Of a stretch of 64,000 nucleotides of DNA, positions 1 through 9,510 are shown piece after piece. Numbering within the stretch: position 1 is the stretch's first letter; every line of letters starts with the position of its first letter. Source of the DNA: Vreelandella zhuhanensis (GTDB taxonomy: Bacteria > Pseudomonadota > Gammaproteobacteria > Pseudomonadales > Halomonadaceae); NCBI RefSeq assembly GCF_009793355.1, contig NZ_WTKP01000007.1, positions 124,001 through 188,000 on the forward strand, read 5' to 3'. The position numbers and the translations under genes were made by a program. The notes below the pieces were generated by a model. It ran no database searches, had not been told where the DNA came from, and saw nothing but the letters and a program-made list of their open reading frames with translations.

Positions 1-1677
1 ACGGTGCCGGATCTCGGCGGCGAAAACGATGTCGAGATCATCGACGTGGCGGTGGCCGAAGGCGACGAGGTCAACGCCGAGGACGCCTTGGTCACCCTGG
101 AGTCCGACAAGGCCTCCATGGACATGCCCAGCCCGCATGACGGCACTATCGTCAGCTTGACGGTCAAGGAAGGCGACAGGGTCTCCGAAGGCGATGTCAT
201 CGGCCAGATGGAGATCGCCGGTGAGGGCGCCTCCGACAAGCAAGCGAGACCCGACGAGACCCAGGCGCCTGAGCCTGCTGAACCTGAAGAGGAAGCGGGC
301 GAGGAAGCTGAACCTGAAGAGGAAGCGGGCGAGGAAGCTGAACCTGAAGAAGAAGAAGAGGGCAGCGGTGCGCCCGAACGCAAGGAAATTCGGGTGCCGG
401 ACCTGTCCGGCGCCACGGATGTGCCGATCATCGAGATCGGGGTGGCGGCCGGTGACGAGGTCAATGAGGAAGATCCGCTGATCACCCTGGAGTCCGACAA
501 GGCCTCCATGGACGTGCCTAGCCCTTACAAGGGCACGATCGTCGAGCTCACCGTCAAGGAGGGCGACACGGTCTCCGAAGGTGACGTGATCGGCATCATG
601 GAAGTGGCGGGGGCCAAACCAGCCAAGAAGGCCAAGCCGCAGCCGGCCGAAAAGAGCGTTCCGGCGCCCACGACCGACAAGAAATCCGGCAAGGCTGAAA
701 CGCCCCCCGGCACTCCCAGCCCCGAAGCCCAGATGGCCGCGCACAAGCCGCGCGACGGCAAACTAGTGCACGCCGGCCCCGCGGTGCGCATGCTGGCCCG
801 TGAGCTGGGGGTCGACCTGGCATTGGTCAAGCCCAGCGGCCCCAAGGAACGGGTGCTGAAGGAAGACGTGCAGAACTACGTCAAGCAGGCGATTGCCCGT
901 CAGGACAAGGCCGGTGCCGCCCCCGCTGCCAGCGGTGGTGCGGGCATCCCGCCGATTCCCGAGGTCGACTTCAGCCAGTTTGGAGAGATCGAAGAAAAGC
1001 CCATGGGCCGGCTGCTCAAGATGGGCGCCACCAACCTGCATCGCAGCTGGCTGAACGTGCCCCACGTGACCCAGTTCGACGAAGCCGACATCACCGAGCT
1101 CGAAGCGTTTCGCAAGGCGATGAAGGCCGAAGCGGAAGCCCAGGGCGCCAAGCTCACCCCGCTGCCGTTCATGGTCAAGGCCTGTGCCTTTGCGCTTAGG
1201 AAGTTCCCGCAGTTCAACGTTAGCCTGAAAGGCGATGGCGAGACGCTGGTGTGGAAGCACTACGTGCATATCGGCGTGGCGGTGGATACCCCGGCCGGGC
1301 TGATGGTGCCGGTGGTGCGCGATGCCGACCAGAAGTCGTTGATCGAGATCGCCAAGGACATGGCGGAGCTGGGCAAGAAGGCCCAGACCAAGAAGCTCAA
1401 GCGCGAGGAAATGACCGGCGGCTGTTTCACCATCTCAAGCCTGGGCTCGATTGGTGGCACGGCGTTCACTCCGATCGTCAATGCGCCGGAAGTGGCCATC
1501 CTCGGGGTGTCCAAGGCGTCAATGAAGCCGGTCTGGGACGGGGCCGCCTTCCAGCCGCGGCTGATGATGCCGCTGTCGTTGTCCTATGATCACCGGGCGA
1601 TCAACGGGGCGGACGCGGCGCGCTTCACCGCCTTCCTGGCGGAGGTGCTGAGCGATATCCGGCGATTGTTGTTGTAA
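1..1677 (+). CDS. aceF: Dihydrolipoyl acetyltransferase, pyruvate dehydrogenase E2 (5' partial)
   Basis: This is the E2 core of the pyruvate dehydrogenase complex, which transfers acetyl groups from lipoyl-lysine to CoA. The reading frame is open at base 1, so a few N-terminal codons lie outside the window. Two lipoyl domains are visible (about residues 1-75 and 127-200), each with the ESDKAS lipoylation motif. They are followed by a peripheral-subunit-binding domain (about 255-292) and the acyltransferase domain (about 330-557) ending in a DHRAINGA active-site motif. The Asn in place of the usual Asp there is, as I recall, normal for Pseudomonas/Azotobacter-type AceF. The first inter-lipoyl linker is very rich in Glu instead of Ala/Pro. 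aceE would be expected just upstream, outside the window. A hairpin terminator follows the stop. Confidence 0.96.
   Translation, partial: TVPDLGGENDVEIIDVAVAEGDEVNAEDALVTLESDKASMDMPSPHDGTIVSLTVKEGDRVSEGDVIGQMEIAGEGASDKQARPDETQAPEPAEPEEEAGEEAEPEEEAGEEAEPEEEEEGSGAPERKEIRVPDLSGATDVPIIEIGVAAGDEVNEEDPLITLESDKASMDVPSPYKGTIVELTVKEGDTVSEGDVIGIMEVAGAKPAKKAKPQPAEKSVPAPTTDKKSGKAETPPGTPSPEAQMAAHKPRDGKLVHAGPAVRMLARELGVDLALVKPSGPKERVLKEDVQNYVKQAIARQDKAGAAPAASGGAGIPPIPEVDFSQFGEIEEKPMGRLLKMGATNLHRSWLNVPHVTQFDEADITELEAFRKAMKAEAEAQGAKLTPLPFMVKACAFALRKFPQFNVSLKGDGETLVWKHYVHIGVAVDTPAGLMVPVVRDADQKSLIEIAKDMAELGKKAQTKKLKREEMTGGCFTISSLGSIGGTAFTPIVNAPEVAILGVSKASMKPVWDGAAFQPRLMMPLSLSYDHRAINGADAARFTAFLAEVLSDIRRLLL
278..352 (+). 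repeat. 30-bp tandem repeat in the acidic AceF linker
   Basis: A 30-bp unit is present twice exactly and about half a third time, in frame. It encodes repeats of an EPEEEAGEEA-like decapeptide between the two lipoyl domains. Because the unit is a multiple of three, copy-number change would alter linker length without breaking the gene. Confidence 0.85.
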
Positions 1678-1706
1678 CAGAATTGTTTAAAGTAACGCTA
1701 CGTTAG

Positions 1707-2534
<828 letters not shown>

Positions 2535-2556
2535 CTCTTGCTTGCCCAGTATTACA

Positions 2557-2587
2557 GATGGCCCGCCTCGTGCGGGCCATCGTCGTT
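2557..2587 (+). terminator. Terminator hairpin after adk
   Basis: A 10-bp perfect stem (GATGGCCCGC / GCGGGCCATC) closes a 5-nt loop. Only a weak T-rich tail follows. It lies between adk and tsaB. Confidence 0.65.
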
Positions 2588-2640
2588 ATGGTTCAAGCCA
2601 CGTATAATCATGTTTCATTCTGCGTTGGGTGGTTTTCGCC

Positions 2641-3339
2641 ATGTCATCAGTGTTGCTTGCCTTGGATGCCTCTTCGAGTGCTTGTTCGGTTGCCTTGCTT
2701 CGGCGGGATGCCGAAAAGCAGGAATGCATCAGTCGCTTTGAGCTGACGCCCCGTGCCCATACCCGTCGGTTGATGCCGATGGTGAATGAGGTCCTGGCCG
2801 AGGCCGGCATTACTCCAAGCGAATTGGATGCGATTGCCTATGGTCGTGGTCCAGGCTCTTTCACCGGCTTGCGAATTGCAGCGGGTGCAGCTCAGGGGTT
2901 GGCGTTTGGTCTGGAACGGCCGCTGCTGGGCGTATCCACCTTGGAGGCATTGGCACTGGGCGCCCACCGTCGCTATCACTTTCGCTATCTAGTCACTGCC
3001 CTGGATGCCCGGATGGGCGAGATTTACGTGGCTGCCTGGCACTGTGCCGATGGCGTCACCACGCTTTTGCAGCAAGAAGCCGTCCTGGCCCCGCAAGCCT
3101 TGCGTTTGCCATCAAAGGAAACTGACTGGGTAGGGGTGGGGTCGGGATGGGCATTATGGGAACAAATGCCCGCCCAGGTCCAAGCCGGCTTGACCCAGAC
3201 CCTCGAGAACATCGAGGCCAGTGCCGAAGACATGGCGGTGTTGGCTGCTCGGGATCTTGATGCCGGCCTGGGATGCGACCCCCATGAAGTTCAGCCAGTC
3301 TACCTGCGTAATGAAGTCGCCTGGAAAAAACCAGCATGA
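2641..3339 (+). CDS. tsaB: tRNA t6A biosynthesis protein TsaB
   Basis: TsaB is the non-catalytic partner of TsaD and TsaE in making threonylcarbamoyl-adenosine at position 37 of ANN-reading tRNAs. The 232-residue product begins [19 protein letters not shown] and has the [13 protein letters not shown] motif typical of TsaB, an ASKHA-fold protein. The ATG at 2641 gives the usual N-terminus; an in-frame GTG at 2629 would add four residues and is less likely. The stop overlaps the rsmJ start by 4 bp (ATGA), so the two genes are probably translationally coupled. Confidence 0.95.
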   Translation: MSSVLLALDASSSACSVALLRRDAEKQECISRFELTPRAHTRRLMPMVNEVLAEAGITPSELDAIAYGRGPGSFTGLRIAAGAAQGLAFGLERPLLGVSTLEALALGAHRRYHFRYLVTALDARMGEIYVAAWHCADGVTTLLQQEAVLAPQALRLPSKETDWVGVGSGWALWEQMPAQVQAGLTQTLENIEASAEDMAVLAARDLDAGLGCDPHEVQPVYLRNEVAWKKPA

Positions 3340-4028
3340 GCCTGCCTGGAGGGTGGGTCTTGCGCCATCAATCAGATGGTTTGGTGTTGGCCGGCGATGA
3401 ACGTCTGTACGGCAAACCTCTACGAGTGGACTTTGTGCAAGGACGCGTGGCTCATCGGCGTCGCTTTGGCGGGGGTCGCGGCCAGTTGGTCGCCAAGGCC
3501 TGCGGTTTGAGCAAGGGGATAACGCCGAATGTGGTCGATGCCACTGCGGGTCTAGGGCGCGATGCTTTCGTATTGGCGAGCCTGGGTGCCGAGGTGCTAT
3601 TGATCGAACGTGTCGACGCCATTGCCGCCTTGCTTGAGGACGGCCTGATACGTGCTGCCGGTGATCCAAAAACGGCTGCGATCATCGCCCGCATGCGGCT
3701 GGTCAAGGGCGATGCAGCCAGCGAGCTTGAAACATTGGTCGCTGAAGCGGCATTTTCGCCTCAGGTTATTCATCTTGACCCCATGTTTCCTCATCGGGAA
3801 AAGTCCGCCCTGGTCAAAAAGGAAATGCGCCTGTTTCGTGAGCTAGCTGGCGATGATCCTGATGCATCGCGCTTGCTGGAAGCGGCGCTGGATGTGGCGA
3901 CCCATCGGGTGGTGGTCAAGCGGCCACGCAAGGCGCCGCCTATCGAGGGTCCAGCGCCACAGCATAGGGTGGAGGGTAAAACCAGTCGGTATGATTTGTA
4001 TGTTCATCGGGCTTTGACCCAGCGCTGA
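3336..4028 (+). CDS. rsmJ: 16S rRNA (guanine1516-N2)-methyltransferase
   Basis: RsmJ methylates G1516 of 16S rRNA using S-adenosylmethionine. The 230-residue protein has the SAM-binding segment [20 protein letters not shown] and the RsmJ-type catalytic region [20 protein letters not shown]. It overlaps the tsaB stop by 4 bp. Length and motif order fit the family; nothing looks damaged. Confidence 0.94.
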   Translation: MSLPGGWVLRHQSDGLVLAGDERLYGKPLRVDFVQGRVAHRRRFGGGRGQLVAKACGLSKGITPNVVDATAGLGRDAFVLASLGAEVLLIERVDAIAALLEDGLIRAAGDPKTAAIIARMRLVKGDAASELETLVAEAAFSPQVIHLDPMFPHREKSALVKKEMRLFRELAGDDPDASRLLEAALDVATHRVVVKRPRKAPPIEGPAPQHRVEGKTSRYDLYVHRALTQR

Positions 4029-4083
4029 TACTTGCCGGGCTGAGCCACAAACGCCTGGGAAAGAAGACCAAGGATGCGACGGG

Positions 4084-5223
4084 ATGCATGAAGGAAGCGA
4101 CTTGAAAAGTGTATGGCAAGAGGGCAATCAGTTTACGCTATTGCCCGAGGCTTCTCGGTTTTTGCCCGCCATGTTCAAGGCAGTGGCGCAAGCGCAGGAT
4201 TACATACTGATCGAACTCTACTTGATGGAGTCCGGTAAGCTTGCCACTCGGGTCTGCAATGCACTGATAGCCGCGGCCCAGCGCGGCGTGACGGTTCTTC
4301 TATTGCTGGATGGTTACGGCGCCATGGGCCTTTCCAATGAAGACCGAAACCGCTTGGAGGCGGGCGGTGTGGCACTGCGTCTTTTCAATCCGCTGGGGTT
4401 TCATTCCCTGGCGCGTAACCTGAGCCGTGATCACCGTAAAATCGTGGTCGTCGATGGTAAGGTGGCATTTACCGGTGGGTTCGGGGCCGTGGATGAATTC
4501 CTTCAAGCCTGGTACGAAATTGCCATCCGTATTCAAGGACCGGTAGTGAACGACTGGGAGCGGCTGTTCCGCCAGTTATGGGATTCCAGGCTGACGCGCG
4601 GTAAGGGAAAGACGTGGCTGGTACGCAAGCTTCCGGATATGTCTACGTTGCGGCAAGGCGAGGAAGGCATGCGCGGCCGGGTGATCTGGGGGCGGGGTTA
4701 CCGTTATCAGGCCATCCGCCACTCATTGTACCAACGTGTTTCCTCTTCCCGGCAACGGCTGTGGCTATGTACGCCTTATTTCGTGCCCACCTTTACCTTG
4801 CGCCTGCGGCTGACTCGAGCGGCGCGCCGTGGGGTGGATGTACGCTTGTTGCTGCCGGGGAGCAAGCACGACCACCCTGGCGTGCGCTATGCCGGTCAGC
4901 GGTTTTATCAGCGTATGCTCAAGGCGGGTGTGCGAATTTTTGAATTTCAGCCTACCTTCATTCATGCAAAATTTGTGCTGGTGGACGATTGGGTCAGCTT
5001 GGGTTCCTGCAATTTCGATCACTGGAATCTGCACTGGAACTTGGAAGCCAACCAGGAAATCGAAGATCGATATCTGGCGGATGAGGTGGGCGAATTGTTC
5101 AAGCGCAATTTCGCTTCCAGTGCAGAAGTGAATGCCGGTGAATGGGCGAAACGTCCCTATCCGCAACGCATCAAGGAATGGCTGTATGGCACGCTGGACA
5201 GTTTGCTGGCTCGATTGCGTTAA
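4084..5223 (+). CDS. clsB: Cardiolipin synthase B-type phospholipase D protein
   Basis: This enzyme makes cardiolipin, or a related phospholipid, by phosphatidyl transfer at the inner membrane. The 379-residue protein has two HKD motifs: H117-K119-D124 followed by GGFG, and H294-K296-D301 followed by GSCNFD. There is no N-terminal pair of membrane helices, which points to the ClsB type over ClsA. AAGGA lies upstream of the ATG. The stop codon shares a TTAA with the convergent YecA-family gene, so the two genes overlap by 4 bp. Confidence 0.88.
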   Translation: MHEGSDLKSVWQEGNQFTLLPEASRFLPAMFKAVAQAQDYILIELYLMESGKLATRVCNALIAAAQRGVTVLLLLDGYGAMGLSNEDRNRLEAGGVALRLFNPLGFHSLARNLSRDHRKIVVVDGKVAFTGGFGAVDEFLQAWYEIAIRIQGPVVNDWERLFRQLWDSRLTRGKGKTWLVRKLPDMSTLRQGEEGMRGRVIWGRGYRYQAIRHSLYQRVSSSRQRLWLCTPYFVPTFTLRLRLTRAARRGVDVRLLLPGSKHDHPGVRYAGQRFYQRMLKAGVRIFEFQPTFIHAKFVLVDDWVSLGSCNFDHWNLHWNLEANQEIEDRYLADEVGELFKRNFASSAEVNAGEWAKRPYPQRIKEWLYGTLDSLLARLR

Positions 5224-5879
5224 CGTCTTTTGCCCGGCGCCGGTGTCTTTCTGCGCGGCTTGGGCTTGGCGGTTTCCGGCGGCACCCGGTAGTGCAGGTA
5301 AATATCCAGTACCAGTTCGGGTAGCTGAACCACCAGCGCTTCCAGGCGCTGGGTATCGGCGGAGAGCTCTGCCATGTCCGGTTCGTCATTGAACAGCCCG
5401 GAGAGCAGCATGAACGGCAGAAGTAGCGTTGCCGTGGCCTCTTCGTTATCGTCGAACCAGGCGGTTTCATCGAGGAAAACGCCTTCCATGAAACCGGCAC
5501 ACCAGTCGCCTATAGGTGTGTCTTCCGGTATGGCTCCCTCGAGGGTCAAGTCGAAAGGTAGCTCCGGCAGCCCGCCTTGTTCGAGCACGTCCACGGCGTT
5601 ATCGCGCAGCAGGGTGAGCAGCGCGAAAATGTCCTGGCGCTGAGCGTCGCTGGTGAACGTCGGCTCGCCCTGGAAAAGCTCCGCCATCCATTCAGTGAAA
5701 GGGGTTTCCCGCGGAGCGACGGCGAGAGCGACAAGAAAGCCATGAGCTGAAATCAAATCCAGCGCATCGGGGTCGACATGCTCGGAATCGAGAAACTCAT
5801 CCAGCCGTTCAAGTTGCTCATCGTCAAGCAGCGGCTGAGGAGAGGGTGTCTCCGCATGAGGGGAGGAGTGATCTGCCAT
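5220..5879 (-). CDS. YecA/UPF0149 family protein
   Basis: A 219-residue acidic protein of unknown function. The pattern ALDLISAHGFLVALAVAP near the N-terminus and the WCAGFMEGV segment are typical of the UPF0149/YecA family. It ends in a basic tail (PKPRRKTPAPGKRR) and lacks the C-terminal SEC-C zinc motif that some YecA proteins carry. The chosen ATG at 5879 has GAGG upstream; an extended frame to 5957 would overlap the divergent SprT-like gene. The start is only 43 bp from that gene's start, so the two share a short divergent promoter region. Confidence 0.85.
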   Translation of the reverse strand: MADHSSPHAETPSPQPLLDDEQLERLDEFLDSEHVDPDALDLISAHGFLVALAVAPRETPFTEWMAELFQGEPTFTSDAQRQDIFALLTLLRDNAVDVLEQGGLPELPFDLTLEGAIPEDTPIGDWCAGFMEGVFLDETAWFDDNEEATATLLLPFMLLSGLFNDEPDMAELSADTQRLEALVVQLPELVLDIYLHYRVPPETAKPKPRRKTPAPGKRR

Positions 5880-5922
5880 GGGAACCTCATCATTACGTGA
5901 ATCAAGGGCACAGTTTAGCATT

Positions 5923-6483
5923 ATGATGACACCGGTATTGCCTTCGCCGTGCAGCAAACGGCTAGGATCACTTGATTCGAGCGCCTTGGCACAGGCCGTG
6001 GATGTGCGGGTGGCCGAGGCATGGCAGTTGTGCCGGGAAGTGCATCCCGATTTACCGCGACCGGGAGTATGGCTGGATCTGCGTGGGGCCGGGGCGGGTC
6101 AGGCGAATATGAAACGCGGCGGACTGCGTTTTAATCGACTACTCTTGGGAGATAATCGTCTGGCTTTCTTTGAGGAAGTGATTCCCCATGAAATGGCCCA
6201 CTGGTTGGTATTTCACCTGGAAAATGGTCCTCGGCTGAAACCTCATGGGCATGAATGGAAAACCGTCATGCGAGAGTTATTCGGTTTGGTGCCTCGGGTA
6301 ACCCACCGCTTCGATACGCGGCGCGTGCGTTCGACCCCGTTTCGCTATCGCTGTGGTTGCCGGGAGCATGCCTTGACGCGCCGCCGACATACCTTCGTCC
6401 TGCAAGGAGGATACTACCGGTGCCGTTTTTGTGCCGAGACCTTGGTCTATCATGCGGAGGATAGGCCCAAAGGGTGTATATAA
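5923..6483 (+). CDS. SprT-like zinc metallopeptidase-fold protein
   Basis: SprT/Spartan-like proteins are small zinc peptidases; in eukaryotes SPRTN cleaves DNA-protein crosslinks, while bacterial SprT is poorly characterised. The 186-residue product has the HEMAH zinc/catalytic motif at 89-93, a third likely ligand in HGHEWK (H110), and a C-terminal zinc-ribbon-like part with cysteines in YRCGC and YYRCRFC. I chose the ATG at 5923 (a second ATG follows directly) because the more upstream ATG at 5878 lies inside the start of the divergent gene. The ribosome site is weak, so the start is uncertain by a few codons. Confidence 0.85.
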   Translation: MMTPVLPSPCSKRLGSLDSSALAQAVDVRVAEAWQLCREVHPDLPRPGVWLDLRGAGAGQANMKRGGLRFNRLLLGDNRLAFFEEVIPHEMAHWLVFHLENGPRLKPHGHEWKTVMRELFGLVPRVTHRFDTRRVRSTPFRYRCGCREHALTRRRHTFVLQGGYYRCRFCAETLVYHAEDRPKGCI

Positions 6484-6613
6484 GTCTTTGTTATATAAAT
6501 AAAAATAGCTAATACCAATGTCTAAAGGGAAGGCCGCCAAGGGAGGTTTATGCTAAGAGAGTTATATGGCGTCGATAGAGTTAATAATAACCTGGTCGAC
6601 AACATTCCCCTTA

Positions 6614-6641
6614 GTGAATGCATTTCACGGAATTGTTTCCG
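6614..6641 (+). promoter_or_regulatory. Overlapping inverted repeats in the acs leader, with a motif shared with the symporter operon
   Basis: Two adjoining imperfect palindromes lie 33-60 bp before the acs start: GTGAA-N5-TTCAC (6614-6628) and CGGAA-N4-TTCCG (6628-6641). The stretch CACGGAATTGTTTC (6626-6639) is 13/14 identical to CACGGAATAGTTTC at 16473-16486, upstream of the DUF4212/symporter operon. This makes it a candidate site for a common regulator, CrbR being the obvious suspect, but I know of no defined CrbR motif to compare with. Confidence 0.4.
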
Positions 6642-6673
6642 CGAACACATTCCTACGGACTAGAGGCAATTTC

Positions 6674-8623
6674 ATGAGCGAACAGCAGAACGTCTATCCG
6701 GTGCGCGACGATTTCGCCGCCAATGCCTGGGCCGACCAAGAAAAGTATCAGGCCATGTACCAGCAATCGGTGGACGATCCTGAAGGCTTCTGGGCCGACC
6801 AGGCCGAGCGTATTAACTGGATCAAAAAACCCACAAAAATCAAGCACACTTCTTTTGACATCAATAACGTAGATATTCGCTGGTTTGAAGACGGTACTCT
6901 CAACGTCAGCGCCAACTGCCTGGATCGCCATCTTGAAGCGCGCGGCGATCAGCCGGCGATCATCTGGGAAGGGGATGACCCCAACGACTCCGAGACGATC
7001 ACCTACCGTCAGCTGCATGAGCGTACCTGCAAGCTTGCCAATGCGCTCAAGGAAATGGGTGTCGCCAAGGGTGACGTGGTCACGCTTTACATGCCGATGA
7101 TTCCGGAAGCCGCCGTCGCCATGCTGGCCTGTGCACGTATCGGCGCCATTCACTCCGTAGTTTTCGGTGGTTTCTCCCCGGACGCCGTGGCCCAGCGTGT
7201 CATCGGTGCCGACTCCAAACTGGTGATTACCGCCGATGAATCCGTGCGTGGCGGTAAGCACGTGCCGCTCAAGGATAACGTCGATGCCGCCCTGACGCGT
7301 CCCGGTACCGACGTCTGCACGAAGGTATTGGTGGTCAAGCGTACCGGGGGCGATGTCGAGTGGAAAGACGGCCGTGACGTCTGGTATCAGGATGCCGTGG
7401 ACCATCAGTCCACCGACTGTGTGGCGGAAGAAATGGGCGCCGAAGACCCGCTATTCATCCTTTACACGTCCGGCTCCACCGGTGCCCCCAAAGGGTTGAA
7501 GCATACCTCCGGGGGGTATCTGACGTATGCCGCGATGACGCATCAGTATGTCTTCGATTACAAGGAAGGCGAGGTTTACTGGTGTACCGCCGATGTGGGC
7601 TGGGTCACGGGCCATAGCTATATTATTTATGGACCGCTCGCCAACGGTGGCATCACCCTGATGTTCGAAGGGGTGCCGAGCTATCCGACTCACGGCCGCA
7701 TGGGCGAGATCGTCGATAAGCACAAGGTTTCCATCCTTTATACGGCTCCCACGGCAGTGCGTGCTTTGATGGCGCATGGCGACAACGTCATGGATTCCAG
7801 CACCCGTGAAAGTCTGCGTTTGCTGGGCTCGGTAGGTGAACCGATCAACCCGGAAGCCTGGGAGTGGTTCTACCGGGTTATCGGCAATGAAAAATGCCCT
7901 ATCGTGGATACCTGGTGGCAGACGGAAACCGGTGGCATCATGATTGCTCCCTTGCCGGGCGCAATTGACCTCAAGCCGGGCTCTGCGACCATGCCTTTCT
8001 TCGGGGTTGTGCCGGCCCTTGTCGATAACGAAGGCAATGAGCTCCAAGGCGCGAACGACGGTAATCTGGTGATCATGGATTCCTGGCCGGGTCAGGCGCG
8101 TTCGATCTGGAATGATCATGAGCGCTTCGTTCAGACCTATTTTTCGACCTACAAAGGCATGTACTTCACCGGTGACGGTGCCCGCCGTGACGAAGATGGC
8201 TACTACTGGATCACTGGGCGTGTTGACGACGTGCTCAACGTCTCCGGCCACCGTATGGGTACCGCCGAGATCGAATCTTCCTTGGTGGCCCATGAAGCCG
8301 TTGCCGAGGCTGCCGTGGTTGGCTTCCCGCATGATATCAAGGGTCAGGGTATCTATATCTACGTTACCTTGAACGATAATGCCGAACCTACCGACGAACT
8401 CAAGAAAGAGTTGATCAAGTGGGTACGTAAGGACATCGGGCCTATTGCCTCACCGGATATCATTCAGTGGGCGCCGGGTCTGCCCAAAACGCGCTCAGGC
8501 AAGATCATGCGTCGCATCCTTCGCAAGATCGCTGCAAATGAATGTGAGGGCCTAGGCGATACCAGTACTCTGGCGGATCCTTCTGTCGTGGATGACTTGA
8601 TCGAGCAACGCGCCATCAAATAA
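6674..8623 (+). CDS. acs: Acetyl-CoA synthetase
   Basis: Acs activates acetate to acetyl-CoA via acetyl-AMP. The 649-residue protein has the adenylate-forming motif [11 protein letters not shown] and the [10 protein letters not shown] core. The C-terminal [11 protein letters not shown] holds the conserved catalytic lysine that acetyltransferases usually modify. The frame is open back to 6566, but the ATG at 6674 ([10 protein letters not shown]) matches the family start and has AGAGG upstream. A strong hairpin follows the stop, then crbR. The acs-crbR-crbS-symporter neighbourhood indicates acetate scavenging under CrbS/CrbR control. Confidence 0.97.
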   Translation: MSEQQNVYPVRDDFAANAWADQEKYQAMYQQSVDDPEGFWADQAERINWIKKPTKIKHTSFDINNVDIRWFEDGTLNVSANCLDRHLEARGDQPAIIWEGDDPNDSETITYRQLHERTCKLANALKEMGVAKGDVVTLYMPMIPEAAVAMLACARIGAIHSVVFGGFSPDAVAQRVIGADSKLVITADESVRGGKHVPLKDNVDAALTRPGTDVCTKVLVVKRTGGDVEWKDGRDVWYQDAVDHQSTDCVAEEMGAEDPLFILYTSGSTGAPKGLKHTSGGYLTYAAMTHQYVFDYKEGEVYWCTADVGWVTGHSYIIYGPLANGGITLMFEGVPSYPTHGRMGEIVDKHKVSILYTAPTAVRALMAHGDNVMDSSTRESLRLLGSVGEPINPEAWEWFYRVIGNEKCPIVDTWWQTETGGIMIAPLPGAIDLKPGSATMPFFGVVPALVDNEGNELQGANDGNLVIMDSWPGQARSIWNDHERFVQTYFSTYKGMYFTGDGARRDEDGYYWITGRVDDVLNVSGHRMGTAEIESSLVAHEAVAEAAVVGFPHDIKGQGIYIYVTLNDNAEPTDELKKELIKWVRKDIGPIASPDIIQWAPGLPKTRSGKIMRRILRKIAANECEGLGDTSTLADPSVVDDLIEQRAIK

Positions 8624-8655
8624 TTGCGCCAAATCAAATATAAGCGATGCCAATG

Positions 8656-8686
8656 AACAATGCCGGCCCTTTGGGCCGGCATTGTT
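8656..8686 (+). terminator. Terminator hairpin after acs
   Basis: A perfect 14-bp stem (8656-8669 with 8673-8686) closes a TTT loop. Its centre is GCCGGCCC / GGGCCGGC. It lies 32 bp after the acs stop and ends in a T-rich arm. Confidence 0.75.
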
Positions 8687-8819
8687 GTATAAAAATGATA
8701 CATTCTTCGTGCAGTGCTTGGGCATCAGGAAGTCCATGCGGTACCATGCTCCCACCCAATGAGCCTAGCCTCGTGGCGGCAGGTAGTGACCCGCTGCGTA
8801 AGGAACCGGAGGAATATCC

Positions 8820-9482
8820 ATGGCCTTTGCCCATAAATTTATTGTCGCCGACGATCACCCGCTTTTTCGTGCGGCGCTGACTCAGGCGTTGCGCCAGTTG
8901 GCACCACAAGCAGAAATCGTGGAAGCCGACACCATGCAAGCGACCAATGAAGTGGTCAAGCGCCACCCCGATGCGGACTTGATCCTTCTGGACTTACACA
9001 TGCCCGGCGCTCATGGTTTTTCCGGGTTGATCCAGTTACGCGGCCAGATGCCCGATATCCCGGTAGCAGTAGTATCGGGTAGTGATGAACCTTATGTGGT
9101 AAGACGTGCCATCGATTATGGCGCTTCCGGCTTCATTCCCAAATCATCTTCGCTTGCCCTGATTGCTGAAGCAGTGGGAGAAATTCTCGAAGGTGAAGTA
9201 TGGCTGCCGGAAGCCTTGGCCAATGTCATGGAAGGCAACAATGAGGATGAAACGCGCTTTGCCGAAGCCATTGCCTCGTTGACGCCTCAGCAGTTTCGTG
9301 TTCTCAACATGTTGACGGAAGGCTTGCTTAACAAGCAAATTGCCTACGAACTGAGTGTTTCCGAAGCCACGATCAAGGCGCATGTAACGGCTATCTTGCG
9401 CAAGCTGGGAGTGCATTCACGCACCCAGGCGGTGATTGCCGCCCAGAAGCTTGAAGTCGACCCCCCCAAGGTTCAGTCCTGA
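8820..9482 (+). CDS. crbR: LuxR-family response regulator, CrbR/ErdR type
   Basis: This is the DNA-binding half of the CrbS/CrbR (MxtR/ErdR) system, which in Vibrio and Pseudomonas switches on acs for acetate use. The 220-residue protein has an N-terminal receiver domain with phosphoacceptor D58 in LILLDLHMPG and a C-terminal LuxR helix-turn-helix (about 155-210, ending VSEATIKAHVTAILRKLGV). CGGAGG precedes the ATG by about 6 bp. It converges on crbS, whose stop is 28 bp downstream. The assignment rests on the receiver/LuxR layout and on placement between acs and crbS. Confidence 0.88.
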   Translation: MAFAHKFIVADDHPLFRAALTQALRQLAPQAEIVEADTMQATNEVVKRHPDADLILLDLHMPGAHGFSGLIQLRGQMPDIPVAVVSGSDEPYVVRRAIDYGASGFIPKSSSLALIAEAVGEILEGEVWLPEALANVMEGNNEDETRFAEAIASLTPQQFRVLNMLTEGLLNKQIAYELSVSEATIKAHVTAILRKLGVHSRTQAVIAAQKLEVDPPKVQS

Positions 9483-9510
9483 GCTAACCTTGTCTTTTGC
9501 AGCGAATCGA

